DNA from: an uncultured Pseudomonadales bacterium | GTDB lineage: Bacteria > Pseudomonadota > Gammaproteobacteria > Pseudomonadales > Porticoccaceae | Length of the DNA: 64,000 nt | Reading direction: 5' to 3' | Assembly (NCBI GenBank): GCA_943788875.1 | Contig: CALSSA010000003.1 | Location: forward strand, 1 to 64,000 | Part shown: in pieces, positions 1 to 9,611 of the stretch | Position numbering within the stretch: position 1 is the first letter of the stretch | Layout of the letters: the number at the start of each line of letters is the position of its first letter | Translations under genes and position numbers: made by a program | Notes under the pieces: model-generated | The model's input: the letters and a program-made list of their open reading frames with translations, nothing else | The model's database searches: none | Told to the model about the DNA's origin: nothing

Positions 1-2218
1 CCTCGCGACCACCGGCTCCCTGACTGTTATAAATATCAAACACACCATTGTATTGGCCGAGTTTGGCTTGCAACTCCTTGCCAGCCTGAGTTAACTGCTC
101 TGGATCAGAGCCAGACAGGGTCAGATTAATCTTGGCGCCGCCACCGGCATTAGTGCCGGCGTAATATCGCTGCTTACGCACATTGGGCAGAGGCCCAACC
201 TCGTCACGCCAGAGTTTTTCGACTTCAAAGGCACTAATGCTGCGCTCTTCTGGATGGGTCAGGGACATCATAAATATCGCCTGAGTATCGGACTCAGTAT
301 AAAAAATCAAATGCTCAAACAACCCTTTATCCTCAGGATATTCCGCACGGTAATTAGCATCCATCTGATAAGCCGCCGCCTCCACTCTGCCAAGAGTCTC
401 GCGCATAATTTCTGCTGAGGTGCCATCCTGCATAATAATCTGCGCCTGCACCCCATCCCCTGGCACATTAGGGAAGAACTCAAACCGGGCAATACCGGCA
501 CTGACCGCATTAACCGAAATAATAAGAATCGCCATAAAACTAGCCAAGGTGGCGTAGCGATGTTTGAGACACAGCCGCAAAAATGGCTGGTAGCGGTTAT
601 CGATAAATTGAGTAAGGCCCCCAGCGATCTTGCGCTGCCAGCGCTCTAAAAACGCAATGCGCGATGTCATTGGACGCCCAAGGCGCAGGCCCACCAAATG
701 GGAGGGCAAAATCAGCTTGGATTCAATCAGTGAAAACAGCAGACAGAGAATCACCACCACCGCGATGGCCTCAAAGAAAGGTGCCGCAGCGCCGCCGACA
801 AATAGAATCGGAGCAAAGGCAGCCATGGTGGTCAACACGCCAATAGTGGATGGCGTAGCCACCCTTTTAGTCCCGGCAATCACCGTTGCAACTGAGGCGC
901 TGTAGCCAATATCCTTATCCGACGCAGAACCAACCGCACTAAGTTTTTGCTTATAGTCTGCTTTGGCCTCGGCAAAAATACTCTCGCCAATAACAATGGC
1001 GTCATCCACCACAATACCCAGTACCATAATAAAGGCGAACAGGCTCAATACATTAATGGTCACCGGATAGGGGTTAACCGGCATCAGCCAGAATGCCCCC
1101 AGAAAGCTGACAGGAATACCCACCATCACCCAGCCGGCCACATACAGATTGAGGAATAGCCCCAGCACAATTGCCACCAGCACTGCACCCAGCGCAAGAT
1201 TTTCGACCATCATGTTGAGACGGCCACGAAGGTGAAATGAGGTATCAAAGAACTCATCAATCACCAGCCCCTGAGGCAATGTCTCACGCTTCTCGGCAAT
1301 ATACTGCTTAATGCGATCACTGATAGTGAGAATATCCTGCCCATCGGTGGCAAAAATACCCAGATTAAAAGCAGTCTGGCCATCAAAGCGCACCATGCTG
1401 TTAGTCTCGGCAAAGCCATCCCTGATATCGGCAATTTCCCCCAGCAAGAGTTCGGTACCATCTGGCTGACTGCGTACCACCAGATTGGCAAATGCCTCAC
1501 CGGTGTAAGCCTTGCCCTGGGTACGTACCAGAATATTGCCCTGAGCAGCCCGAATCATTCCCGCCGGTAGATCAATGGATGAATTGCGCAATACATTGGC
1601 CACCTCGGCCAGGGTGAGATTAAACTCTCGCAGTCGATCCTCTTTTAGCTCGATGGAAATTTCATAATCATCGACACCCCAGAGCATAAGATTTTTTATT
1701 TCGTCTAGTAAAAGTAATTCATCACGCATTTCCTGACCCAGCCGCTTGCGAGTGCGCTCGCCCATATCTCCAGCCACTGCAATACCCATAACCCAGCGAG
1801 CTTCAATAATAGTCATTTTCTGGACTGTTGGTTTTTCCAGGTCATCGGGGAAGTTCACAATACTATCAATGCGATTCTCCACCAGCGATATCATCTCTTG
1901 AATATCTTCATTGGATTCAATTTCAAGATTGAGAACGGCCAGATCTCGGCTGGCGGTGGAGGTAATTTTTTTAATCCCCTTAAGCCCCTGCACGGCGGAC
2001 TCCATAGGGAGGATAACGGCCTTTTCTACCTCAACCGGCGCTGCACCGGGATAGACAGCAGTAATTTGAATCTGATCAAGTTCACCCACAGGGAACATCT
2101 CTTTGCTGATATTGCTGGCGGAAATAAATCCGGCAGCAATAATTAACAGCATGAGCAAATTCGCTGCAACCGGGTTTCTACTAAACCAGCCGATCAGCCC
2201 ATAACTATCATTCACCAT
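1..2218 (-). CDS. RND efflux permease, first copy (C-terminus outside window)
   Basis: Proton-driven inner-membrane pump subunit of a tripartite RND efflux system. About 739 N-terminal residues are present and the 3' end lies beyond position 1. The reading begins MVNDSYGLIGWFSRNPVAAN and shows the usual plan: a first membrane helix, a large periplasmic porter region, then a helix block with the paired aspartates of TM4 (LGIVVDDAIVIGE). The ATG at 2218-2216 overlaps the end of the upstream adaptor gene by 11 bases, so the two are translationally coupled. It is a clear paralogue of the permease at 3590-6895, with many identical stretches such as GAAPVEVEK and FEFFPNVPGD. Substrate cannot be read from the sequence. 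Confidence 0.9.
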   Translation of the reverse strand, partial: MVNDSYGLIGWFSRNPVAANLLMLLIIAAGFISASNISKEMFPVGELDQIQITAVYPGAAPVEVEKAVILPMESAVQGLKGIKKITSTASRDLAVLNLEIESNEDIQEMISLVENRIDSIVNFPDDLEKPTVQKMTIIEARWVMGIAVAGDMGERTRKRLGQEMRDELLLLDEIKNLMLWGVDDYEISIELKEDRLREFNLTLAEVANVLRNSSIDLPAGMIRAAQGNILVRTQGKAYTGEAFANLVVRSQPDGTELLLGEIADIRDGFAETNSMVRFDGQTAFNLGIFATDGQDILTISDRIKQYIAEKRETLPQGLVIDEFFDTSFHLRGRLNMMVENLALGAVLVAIVLGLFLNLYVAGWVMVGIPVSFLGAFWLMPVNPYPVTINVLSLFAFIMVLGIVVDDAIVIGESIFAEAKADYKQKLSAVGSASDKDIGYSASVATVIAGTKRVATPSTIGVLTTMAAFAPILFVGGAAAPFFEAIAVVVILCLLFSLIESKLILPSHLVGLRLGRPMTSRIAFLERWQRKIAGGLTQFIDNRYQPFLRLCLKHRYATLASFMAILIISVNAVSAGIARFEFFPNVPGDGVQAQIIMQDGTSAEIMRETLGRVEAAAYQMDANYRAEYPEDKGLFEHLIFYTESDTQAIFMMSLTHPEERSISAFEVEKLWRDEVGPLPNVRKQRYYAGTNAGGGAKINLTLSGSDPEQLTQAGKELQAKLGQYNGVFDIYNSQGAGGRE

Positions 2219-3443
2219 CGAACAGTGCTCCCTGGGCTATAGGCGCGTCAGGAACAATGGCGGCTAATTTAGTTCTTTCCGGGGCCACTTTCATCCCTTC
2301 AATAGGCACACCTATAGTGCTGACAATAATCTCAGCACCGTCATCAATCCCTTCGTCAATATCACGACTCAGATAATAAAATTGCTTATCAGCATAAATA
2401 GGCTCGATGGATTTCAGCCGCAATCGTTGATCATCATCTACCAGGGCAATCTTGCTGCCCTCAAGCAGGGCATGGCGGGGTACCGCAAAAACATTAGCAA
2501 TAGACTTCCCATCAATAATGGCTGTAACAAAGGTACCCATCAATAGCGGGTTTGCATTGGTTCTGTCGCCACTGTTGCGGGCATAGGGATCATCTACCTG
2601 AGCAACCACATAAAGCGATCGATTGACCTTATCAATAACCCCTTCGGAACGAGCCAGCCTGGCATCCCAGCGCTTTTCGGTGCCATGCGCTGACCCGAGC
2701 AATGTCACCTGTAGATGATGCTCTCGATCCGCTTGAGAGAAGCTATTCATCATAGATAGATCACGTTTGGTCAGGGGCAGTCGCACCTCGGCAAAATCAA
2801 TGGCAAAGGTTTCGCCCAGGTTAGTGCCCACAGAAACATACTGACCAATATCCACAGCCTTGGTCGACACCATGCCAGTATAGGGAACCCGAATCGCGGT
2901 TCGCTCAAGCTTGAGCTGAGCCTGAGTGACCTCGGCCTCCGCCTGAAGAACATTGGCACGGGCCTCCTCTAAATAGGGTTTGCGCAGGGCTAATAATGGA
3001 GCTTCCTCAGCTGGGCGGCCTGTCATGGCCCATTCTTTTTCCGCCTGGGTGGCGCGGGCGCGCTCAAAGGTCAACTGGGCATTCATGCTAATTAGATTGG
3101 CTTTGGCTCGTTGCAAAGCTACTTTGTAATCTGTGGGATCAATCTGTAGTAGCAGATCCCCAGCCTTAAAAGTGCCGCCAACTACAAACTGCGGTGACAC
3201 CTGCAAAACAGTGCCTGATACTTCAGACGTCAATAATGTCCGAGTGCGGGGCAATACTGTACCCTGAGACTGTACCGAAAGATTGGCATCTGCCGCCTGT
3301 AACAATTGGGTTTTGACCACCAGCGCTGTATCCGGTGATTCTGCTTTAAGTGGTGGGGGTTTAAGCAGGTTCATTGCGATTGAAATAACAACTGCGGCGC
3401 CAATAATCGCGACTGGCAATAATTTCCTAAACTTCCTTTTCAA
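2208..3443 (-). CDS. RND efflux periplasmic adaptor (HlyD/MFP family), first copy
   Basis: Membrane-fusion adaptor, 411 residues, that links the RND permease to an outer-membrane channel. It has an N-terminal membrane anchor (about residues 8-28), a lipoyl/biotinyl-like segment near residues 65-110, an alpha-helical hairpin rich in Ala, Glu and Gln, a second lipoyl half (RVPYTGMVSTKAVDIGQYV) and a beta-barrel C-terminal part. It is the upstream partner of the partial permease at 1-2218, which it overlaps by 11 bases. It is a paralogue of the adaptor at 6892-8100: both contain KEWAMTGRP and the same order of domains. No outer-membrane channel gene is in the window. Confidence 0.9.
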   Translation of the reverse strand: MKRKFRKLLPVAIIGAAVVISIAMNLLKPPPLKAESPDTALVVKTQLLQAADANLSVQSQGTVLPRTRTLLTSEVSGTVLQVSPQFVVGGTFKAGDLLLQIDPTDYKVALQRAKANLISMNAQLTFERARATQAEKEWAMTGRPAEEAPLLALRKPYLEEARANVLQAEAEVTQAQLKLERTAIRVPYTGMVSTKAVDIGQYVSVGTNLGETFAIDFAEVRLPLTKRDLSMMNSFSQADREHHLQVTLLGSAHGTEKRWDARLARSEGVIDKVNRSLYVVAQVDDPYARNSGDRTNANPLLMGTFVTAIIDGKSIANVFAVPRHALLEGSKIALVDDDQRLRLKSIEPIYADKQFYYLSRDIDEGIDDGAEIIVSTIGVPIEGMKVAPERTKLAAIVPDAPIAQGALFDGE

Positions 3444-3500
3444 GAGAGGATTCCTGTCCTTGGGTGATTATCTGTCCTAATCCTAGACAGATATATTTAA

Positions 3501-3566
3501 TCGAAGGTCAATAGGGCTTACATAGCAAAACCCTGCAGTAACTATAGCACCTGCAGCGACCTTCGA
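3501..3566. repeat. Nested inverted repeat between the two RND operons
   Basis: TCGAAGGTC (3501-3509) is mirrored perfectly by GACCTTCGA (3558-3566). Inside lie AGGG/CCCT and two CTGCAG palindromes, and on the minus strand each outer arm is preceded by CCCTAT. It sits in the 146-base gap between the upstream permease stop (3590) and the adaptor start (3443). It may be an operator, or an RNA structure controlling the second operon. There is no clear T-tract, so I do not call it a terminator. Confidence 0.5.
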
Positions 3567-3589
3567 TAGGGTTTAGTTAACGGCTTCCG

Positions 3590-6500
3590 TCAGGCGCTGG
3601 CCTGGGGCTCAGGCAAGTAACCCAGCAGCTTGGCCACAAACAGCGCGATACCAATGATCACCAGTAACAGACTAATAGCCAAAAACAGTGCCATGGACAT
3701 AATGCCAATAAAGACAGTGAAATAACTCGCGGCCATCAACAGAGGAAGCAGTAATATGCCACTGACAAAGCGGTGATTTCGTTCCACCACCAAATAGAGA
3801 CAGGGAATCAGCAGCAGGGTGATCGTGGAGGCAAACAGAATACCAAAGCTCAGTGACAGAGCCATTGGAATAACAAACTGCGCCTGCACGCTGGTTTCAA
3901 ACAGCAGTGGCAGCAGACCCACAAAGGTGGTCAATGTAGTCAGTAAAATGGCCCGGAATCTCTTGCTGCCGGCTTTGATAATCGCCTGCTCCGGCGTCAG
4001 CCCTTCAGCCTTACCTCGATTGGCAAACTCAACCAGGATCAGGCTGTCATTTACCACTACACCAGCCAGAGCAATAATTCCAAAGATCGACAGAATATTA
4101 ACCGACATATCAAACAGAATATGGCCAATTACAGCGCCAATAAAACCAAAGGGAATCACTGACATAATCACTATGGGCTGAATATAAGAGCGCAGCGGCA
4201 CAGCCAGTAGTCCATAAATCATAAATAGCGCAGCCAGGAAGCCAATCCCCATTTTGAGATAGTACTCACTCTGCTCCTGAGAGCTGCCACTTAACCTGAA
4301 CTCAACACCAGGGTATTTTTCCAGTAACTGCGGCACAAATTTAGTCCGCGTATCAGCCACAACATCGCCACTTTGAACTCTGTCCTCTTCCACATCTGCG
4401 GTAACGGTCAGAGTGCGCTTGCGATCGAGTCGGTCAATAGATGTAAGACCCAGCCCCAATCGAATATCTGCGACCTGGGCAATTTCGACAGCCTCGCCAG
4501 TGGCAGTTCTTATAAGCATATTTTCCAGAGTTGCAATGGAGCGACGATCTTCGATCGGGTATCTGACCATCACCTTAATTGTGTCTGAATTGCGCTGAAT
4601 TCTCTGCACCTCCTCACCATAAAATGCCTGCCTAACCTGAATCGCCACATCCCTTAAGCGCACACCCACCTGACTGGCGTAGGGTTTTAATTTAATAAGA
4701 ACTTCTTTGCTGCCAGAGCCCTGGGAATTATAAATATCGTAGACACCGGGAAACTGAGTCAAATACTGCTGCAGTTCCATACCCGCTTTGGTCAGTTCAT
4801 CCGGGTTGGAGCCGGACAGGGACAGACTTATCTTGGCCCCAGAGGGCCCCTCACTAGCGGAGTAGCGCTGCTCACGAACATTGGGCAACAGGCCCACATC
4901 CTGACGCCATAAGCGGGCAATCTCAACAGCACTCACTGAGCGATACTCAGCTTTGGTCAACACCAGTCTAAAGCCTACTTTGACATCATTGCTGACAAAG
5001 AAGCCCACATGCTGGACCAGACCATCACTATCTGGATTCTCATCCCGATACTGCTGGTCAATCTTGTAAATGGAGCTCTCAATAATATCGATGGTTTCAT
5101 CGAGACTCTCCTGAGAAGCCCCGTCCTGCATAACGATATTAGCCCGCACATCATCTCCGGGCACATTGGGGAAGAACTCAAATTTGGCAATGCCACTGCT
5201 GGTAGCGCCCAGAATAATAATCAGCACCCCCAGAAAACTGGCAAGAGTCAGGTAGCGGTTCAGCAGTGCTTTTTTCAACACGGGCTGGTAAACATTCTCG
5301 ACAAAATATTCAAGCCTGCTGGAAACCGCGCGCTGATATCTGGTGACAAAGCCCAGCCGACCCGAGGGCTTCTCGCCAAACTTCAGGCCCACAAGATGCG
5401 AGGGCAAAATAAGTTTGGATTCAATTAGCGAGAAGGTCAGACAGAGAACAACCACAATACCAATCGCTTTGGTAATGCCGGCAAAGCTGCCACCAATAAA
5501 TATGATTGGTGCAAACGCCGCCATGGTCGTCAGTACACCAATGGTCGATGGAGTTGCCACACGCTGAACCCCCCGCACCACTGTGTCTACAGAGGCCGAG
5601 TAAACTCCCATATCCTGCCCTGACAGGGCCTGCTGCTTATAGTCCGCCTTGACCTCGCTATAGACACTCTCACCGATAACAATGGCATCATCCACCACAA
5701 TCCCGAGAACCATAATAAATGCAAACAGGCTCAGCACATTGACCGTAACATCCCCCAGGGGCATCAACCAAAATGCGCCAGCAAAACTAACCGGGATACC
5801 CAGTATTACCCAGAATGCCACTTTTAGATTCAGGAAAAGACCCAGCACCAGAGCAACCAGAAAGCCACCCATCAACAGGTTTTCGGACATCATGGTCAGA
5901 CGGCCATTCAAGTAATAGGCCTCATCATTAAACACAGTGATGCTTACCCCATCAGGCAGAGATTTCTGTTTTTCTGCAGCATAGGCATGCACAGCCTCAC
6001 TGATATCCAGCAGGTTCTGCCCTTCCAGAGAGAAAACCCCCAGAGTAAACGAATTCTTGCGATCAAACCTGTTGGTGAAGGTACTCTCGGTAAATTCATC
6101 TCTTACATTGGCAACATCCGAAACCAGTAGTTGGGTACCATCTCTATTGCTGCGGAAAACAATATTCTCAAAGTCACTGCCGTAATAGGATTTGCCCTCG
6201 GTTCTGACCAGGACATTGCCGTTTTCAGTGCGGATCATTCCCGCCGGAAGATCCAGAGACGAAGCGCGAACCGCGTCCGCAACTTCATTAAGAGTCAGAT
6301 TCAGCTCTTTAAGCCGATCCTCTCTGACCTCGATAGATATTTCGTACTGACCGGCGCCCCAAAGCTGTACCTCTTTTACCGGGGGCAGGGCCAGCAGTTC
6401 ATCATAGACCTCATCGCCCACCAGCTTCTTCTGCCGCTCGGTCATTTCGCCATAGACTGACACGCCCAGAGCCCATAGATTCATTTGTACCCGCTGTACC

Positions 6501-6895
6501 GTAGGCTTTTCCAAGTCATCGGGAAGGTTAGTGATGCCGTCGATACGGTTTTCAATCTGGGTCATCACCTCGTTAATATCTTCGTTGGGTTCAATTTCCA
6601 GCCGGATAGAGGCCATGTCCCGCTTGGCTTCAGAGGTTATTTTCTTAATCCCCTGCAAACCCTCAAGGGCAGATTCCATTGGTAGAATAACGCCCTTTTC
6701 AACCTCTACTGGCGCTGCACCCGGATAAGGAGCAAGAACACTGACCATGCGAAGTTCAGTGCGGGGAAACATCTCTTTACTGATATTGCTCAGGGACAGA
6801 GCCCCGGCAAAAAATACCAGAATCATGATTAGATTGGTGGCTACGGGGTTTCTGGTAAACCAGGCTATAAGCCCTTTGGTATTGGCCTCAATCAC
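3590..6895 (-). CDS. RND efflux permease, second copy
   Basis: Full-length RND inner-membrane transporter of 1101 residues, a little longer than the usual 1020-1050. The first helix follows GLIAWFTRNPVATN. The TM4 charge-relay aspartates are in LGIVVDDAIVIGE and the TM10 counterpart in GVVVNDSLILVEFANR. The C-terminus carries extra hydrophobic segments after the normal last helix (about residues 1035-1090), ending LPEPQASA. It begins inside the 3' end of the adaptor gene (ATG at 6895, adaptor stop at 6892), so the pair is coupled. It probably extrudes hydrophobic or toxic compounds by proton exchange; the specificity is unknown. Confidence 0.93.
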   Translation of the reverse strand: MIEANTKGLIAWFTRNPVATNLIMILVFFAGALSLSNISKEMFPRTELRMVSVLAPYPGAAPVEVEKGVILPMESALEGLQGIKKITSEAKRDMASIRLEIEPNEDINEVMTQIENRIDGITNLPDDLEKPTVQRVQMNLWALGVSVYGEMTERQKKLVGDEVYDELLALPPVKEVQLWGAGQYEISIEVREDRLKELNLTLNEVADAVRASSLDLPAGMIRTENGNVLVRTEGKSYYGSDFENIVFRSNRDGTQLLVSDVANVRDEFTESTFTNRFDRKNSFTLGVFSLEGQNLLDISEAVHAYAAEKQKSLPDGVSITVFNDEAYYLNGRLTMMSENLLMGGFLVALVLGLFLNLKVAFWVILGIPVSFAGAFWLMPLGDVTVNVLSLFAFIMVLGIVVDDAIVIGESVYSEVKADYKQQALSGQDMGVYSASVDTVVRGVQRVATPSTIGVLTTMAAFAPIIFIGGSFAGITKAIGIVVVLCLTFSLIESKLILPSHLVGLKFGEKPSGRLGFVTRYQRAVSSRLEYFVENVYQPVLKKALLNRYLTLASFLGVLIIILGATSSGIAKFEFFPNVPGDDVRANIVMQDGASQESLDETIDIIESSIYKIDQQYRDENPDSDGLVQHVGFFVSNDVKVGFRLVLTKAEYRSVSAVEIARLWRQDVGLLPNVREQRYSASEGPSGAKISLSLSGSNPDELTKAGMELQQYLTQFPGVYDIYNSQGSGSKEVLIKLKPYASQVGVRLRDVAIQVRQAFYGEEVQRIQRNSDTIKVMVRYPIEDRRSIATLENMLIRTATGEAVEIAQVADIRLGLGLTSIDRLDRKRTLTVTADVEEDRVQSGDVVADTRTKFVPQLLEKYPGVEFRLSGSSQEQSEYYLKMGIGFLAALFMIYGLLAVPLRSYIQPIVIMSVIPFGFIGAVIGHILFDMSVNILSIFGIIALAGVVVNDSLILVEFANRGKAEGLTPEQAIIKAGSKRFRAILLTTLTTFVGLLPLLFETSVQAQFVIPMALSLSFGILFASTITLLLIPCLYLVVERNHRFVSGILLLPLLMAASYFTVFIGIMSMALFLAISLLLVIIGIALFVAKLLGYLPEPQASA

Positions 6896-8100
6896 TGCTC
6901 TGAACTCGCAGTGACATTATTTTTCACCCTCAGCTTCAAACCCTCTATCGGGGTTCCCAGAGCGCTGGTGATAACCTGATCACCATCCTTCAGCCCAGCG
7001 GAGAGATAATAGTAGCGATCATCACCAGAGGAGACTGTCACCGGCACTATTTTCAGCAGGTTATTGTCAGCCACCAACCCTACTCTCGAACCCTCCAGAA
7101 GAGAGCTCCGGGGTATTTTAATAATATTATTCAGCACCCTGCCCTCGATTGAGGCTTTGACAAAGGTGCCTACACGCAGAGGGACGTTCAAATCACCACC
7201 GCCTGCAGCCAGGCCATAGGGGTCTGCCACTCTGGCAACTATATACTGCGAGCGATTAAGCTCATCAACCACACCTTCAGAGCGCTCAACCGTAGCGGTC
7301 CAGAAACTGTTAACCCCGTCCACGGTGCCACTGAGCAATACGCTCTTGTTGGATAATTGAGCGGGGGATGACAACCCTTCCATGATGCGCAGATCACTTT
7401 CAGTGAGGGGCAATCTGACCTCAACATAGTCAATCGCAAAGGTTTCGCCAATACGGGAGCCGATGGTAACGAACTGGCCTACATCGGCAGATTTTTTCGA
7501 CAGCATGCCCCCATAGGGCGCCTTGATAACAGTTTTATCCAGTTTGATCTGGGCCTGCCTGACTTCTGCCTGAGCCCTCAGCAGATTAGCTTCCGCTTCC
7601 AGCAGATAGGGGCGGCGCAGCGCTAATTGCGGCGCTTCTGATTTGGGGCGGCCAGTCATTGCCCATTCTTTTTCAGCCTGGACTGATCGCGCTTTTTCAA
7701 GCTCCAGCATCGCTTTGGCGCTTATAAGTGCTGCCTGCGCCCGCTGTAAGGTCACTTCATAATCCGTTGAATCCAGCTTCAGCAGCATATCCCCAGCTTT
7801 GAATGTACCGCCTACAACAAAGGCATCTGCAACTTCCAGAACAGTGCCAGAGACCTCTGACACCAATATGGTTCTGGTTCTTGGTTGCACTATGCCCTGG
7901 GACTCCGCGCGCATGGCTAACTGGGCGCCAGCGACAAACTCTGTCTTCACAGCAATCGCCGCTGCCGGCTCTGCGGCCTTGTCCGTATCTGGCTTCAACA
8001 CATTCATCATAATGGCTATAAACAGTGCGGCCAGCACCACCACTACGGCTTTAAATTTATCGTTCACTGAATATTTCCCTTTATTATTATGAGTTGCCAC
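6892..8100 (-). CDS. RND efflux periplasmic adaptor (HlyD/MFP family), second copy
   Basis: Membrane-fusion protein of 402 residues with one N-terminal membrane anchor (about residues 16-36), two lipoyl half-motifs flanking a helical hairpin, and a C-terminal beta domain (PIEGLKLRVKNNV). It overlaps the start of its permease by 4 bases. It begins 22 bases after the pgpA stop on the same strand, so the efflux genes may be read through from the thiL-pgpA transcript or have a promoter inside pgpA. The adaptor-permease unit is duplicated in tandem. Confidence 0.9.
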   Translation of the reverse strand: MATHNNKGKYSVNDKFKAVVVVLAALFIAIMMNVLKPDTDKAAEPAAAIAVKTEFVAGAQLAMRAESQGIVQPRTRTILVSEVSGTVLEVADAFVVGGTFKAGDMLLKLDSTDYEVTLQRAQAALISAKAMLELEKARSVQAEKEWAMTGRPKSEAPQLALRRPYLLEAEANLLRAQAEVRQAQIKLDKTVIKAPYGGMLSKKSADVGQFVTIGSRIGETFAIDYVEVRLPLTESDLRIMEGLSSPAQLSNKSVLLSGTVDGVNSFWTATVERSEGVVDELNRSQYIVARVADPYGLAAGGGDLNVPLRVGTFVKASIEGRVLNNIIKIPRSSLLEGSRVGLVADNNLLKIVPVTVSSGDDRYYYLSAGLKDGDQVITSALGTPIEGLKLRVKNNVTASSEQ

Positions 8101-8122
8101 AAGCCGGTAATTTGGTCTACAG

Positions 8123-8626
8123 CTAGCTTAGCATCCACCAATACAACAGCCAGCCACATCCCCCTGCGGCCAGTCCTGCAACAACATCATCAATCATAAT
8201 CCCCAATCCTCCAGAGACCTTTTTGTCCAGCCAGCTAATCGGCCATGGCTTTAAAATATCGAAAATCCGAAATAAGACAAAACCTACCAGCATAGATACG
8301 AAACTCAGGGGCAAGAAGGTCATAGTTATCCAATAGCCGACAAACTCATCCCAGACAATACCACCGTGGTCATGAACCCCAAGTTTCTCTGCCGCTGCCC
8401 CGCAGATAGCAATGCCTGCGATAGCTGAGAGCAAAATAACCGACAGGTAAGCCGGCTGCGACAGATGTGCTAACAGCAGCCACAGAGGCACGGCTGCAAT
8501 AGTGCCCACAGTGCCGGGCGCTTTTGGTGACAGCCCGCTGCCAAAGCCGAACGCCAGTAACAGGACTGGTGAACTTAACAGGTCTTTAAAGCTGGGATTA
8601 ATTGCTGAAATGGTCAAACCCTCCAT
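8123..8626 (-). CDS. pgpA: Phosphatidylglycerophosphatase A
   Basis: Dephosphorylates phosphatidylglycerol phosphate to phosphatidylglycerol at the inner membrane. The family signature GSGLSPKAPGTVGT is near the N-terminus, the acidic motif IWDEFVG-like stretch (WDEFVG) lies in the middle, and MIDDVVAGLAAG is near the C-terminus, with several hydrophobic helices between. I take the ATG at 8626 (MEGLTISAINPSF, 167 residues), which overlaps the end of thiL by 29 bases. An upstream ATG at 8653 would add nine residues and deepen the overlap. The position after thiL is conserved in many proteobacteria. Confidence 0.92.
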   Translation of the reverse strand: MEGLTISAINPSFKDLLSSPVLLLAFGFGSGLSPKAPGTVGTIAAVPLWLLLAHLSQPAYLSVILLSAIAGIAICGAAAEKLGVHDHGGIVWDEFVGYWITMTFLPLSFVSMLVGFVLFRIFDILKPWPISWLDKKVSGGLGIMIDDVVAGLAAGGCGWLLYWWMLS

Positions 8627-9578
8627 TGCTGTCTGGCGCCGGTTGCTGATCAACAGTCACCAGCTCTTCGGAATTATGGGGCTGGGTTATCTGACCAATC
8701 ATGGTGGCCATTAGTTTCCCCTCAGCGATCCATTGATCCACTATTGATTTATTATTTGCAGAAAGGGTAAAACACAGCTGATATTCATCCCCTCCTGTGA
8801 GTGCCCAGTTTAAACAATCAGTGGCTGACACCTCTAGCAGCTGACTATTTATGGGCAGCCACTCTGCAACCAGATTAGCCTTTACACCACTGGCCGCGCA
8901 AATGTGCCCAAGATCAGCTATCAACCCATCTGATATATCAATACAGGCGCTGGCTATATTACGCAGAGCAATACCTGCCTCAATCTGTGGCTGAGGCCGA
9001 TAGAATCGTTTTAGTAAACGCTTACTATCAACATATTCATTATTTTTAGTGGACTTTAGCATTGCTAAAGCCGCAGCACCATCAGCCAGAGTACCTGTCA
9101 CATAGATAGTATCCCCGACCACTGCGCCACTGCGCTGCAGGGCTTGCCCAACGGGCACCTCGCCTATCATGGTAATACTAACCACCAATGGGCCCAATGT
9201 TGTGTCACCCCCAACCAGAGCAATATCAAATTCTTGAGCCACATCAGCGAGCCCAGAACTAAAGCCTTTCAGCCACTGCTTGTTGGCGAGATGTTTGGGA
9301 ATTGTGAGGGCGAGGGTAAACCATTTAGGCGTTGCGCCCATGGCCGCCATATCGCTGAGATTAACACACAATGCTCTGCTAGCAATCTGCTCGCCACTGG
9401 CATCAGCGGGGAAATGCACCGACTCCACCAATGTGTCACTGGCCATCACCAACTGCTTGTCCGGGCTGGGGTTAAGCAGCGCACCGTCATCGCCAATACC
9501 CAGCGCTACTCCCTGTTGACTGGTAAGGTCCTTGAAGTAGGTCGCGATAAGCTCAAATTCGCTGGGTTGATCGCTCAA
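8598..9578 (-). CDS. thiL: Thiamine-monophosphate kinase
   Basis: Phosphorylates thiamine monophosphate to thiamine diphosphate in the cytoplasm, using ATP. At 326 residues it has the family length. Key segments visible are GIGDDGALL near residue 27, the VGGDTTLG nucleotide and metal loop near residue 120, and DISDGLIADLGH near residue 215. The start codon is TTG (9578-9576), preceded by a purine-rich AGAGGGCG; no better ATG gives the conserved N-terminus. It follows nusB by 33 bases and overlaps pgpA, the standard nusB-thiL-pgpA order. Confidence 0.93.
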   Translation of the reverse strand: MSDQPSEFELIATYFKDLTSQQGVALGIGDDGALLNPSPDKQLVMASDTLVESVHFPADASGEQIASRALCVNLSDMAAMGATPKWFTLALTIPKHLANKQWLKGFSSGLADVAQEFDIALVGGDTTLGPLVVSITMIGEVPVGQALQRSGAVVGDTIYVTGTLADGAAALAMLKSTKNNEYVDSKRLLKRFYRPQPQIEAGIALRNIASACIDISDGLIADLGHICAASGVKANLVAEWLPINSQLLEVSATDCLNWALTGGDEYQLCFTLSANNKSIVDQWIAEGKLMATMIGQITQPHNSEELVTVDQQPAPDSNGGFDHFSN

Positions 9579-9611
9579 CGGCTTGCGCCCTCTGTGGCTT
9601 GTATTATTTAA

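Noticed and set aside
9144..9611. 155-codon plus-strand frame over thiL
   Set aside because: Antisense to a well-conserved thiL with intact motifs; no ribosome-binding site or recognisable product.
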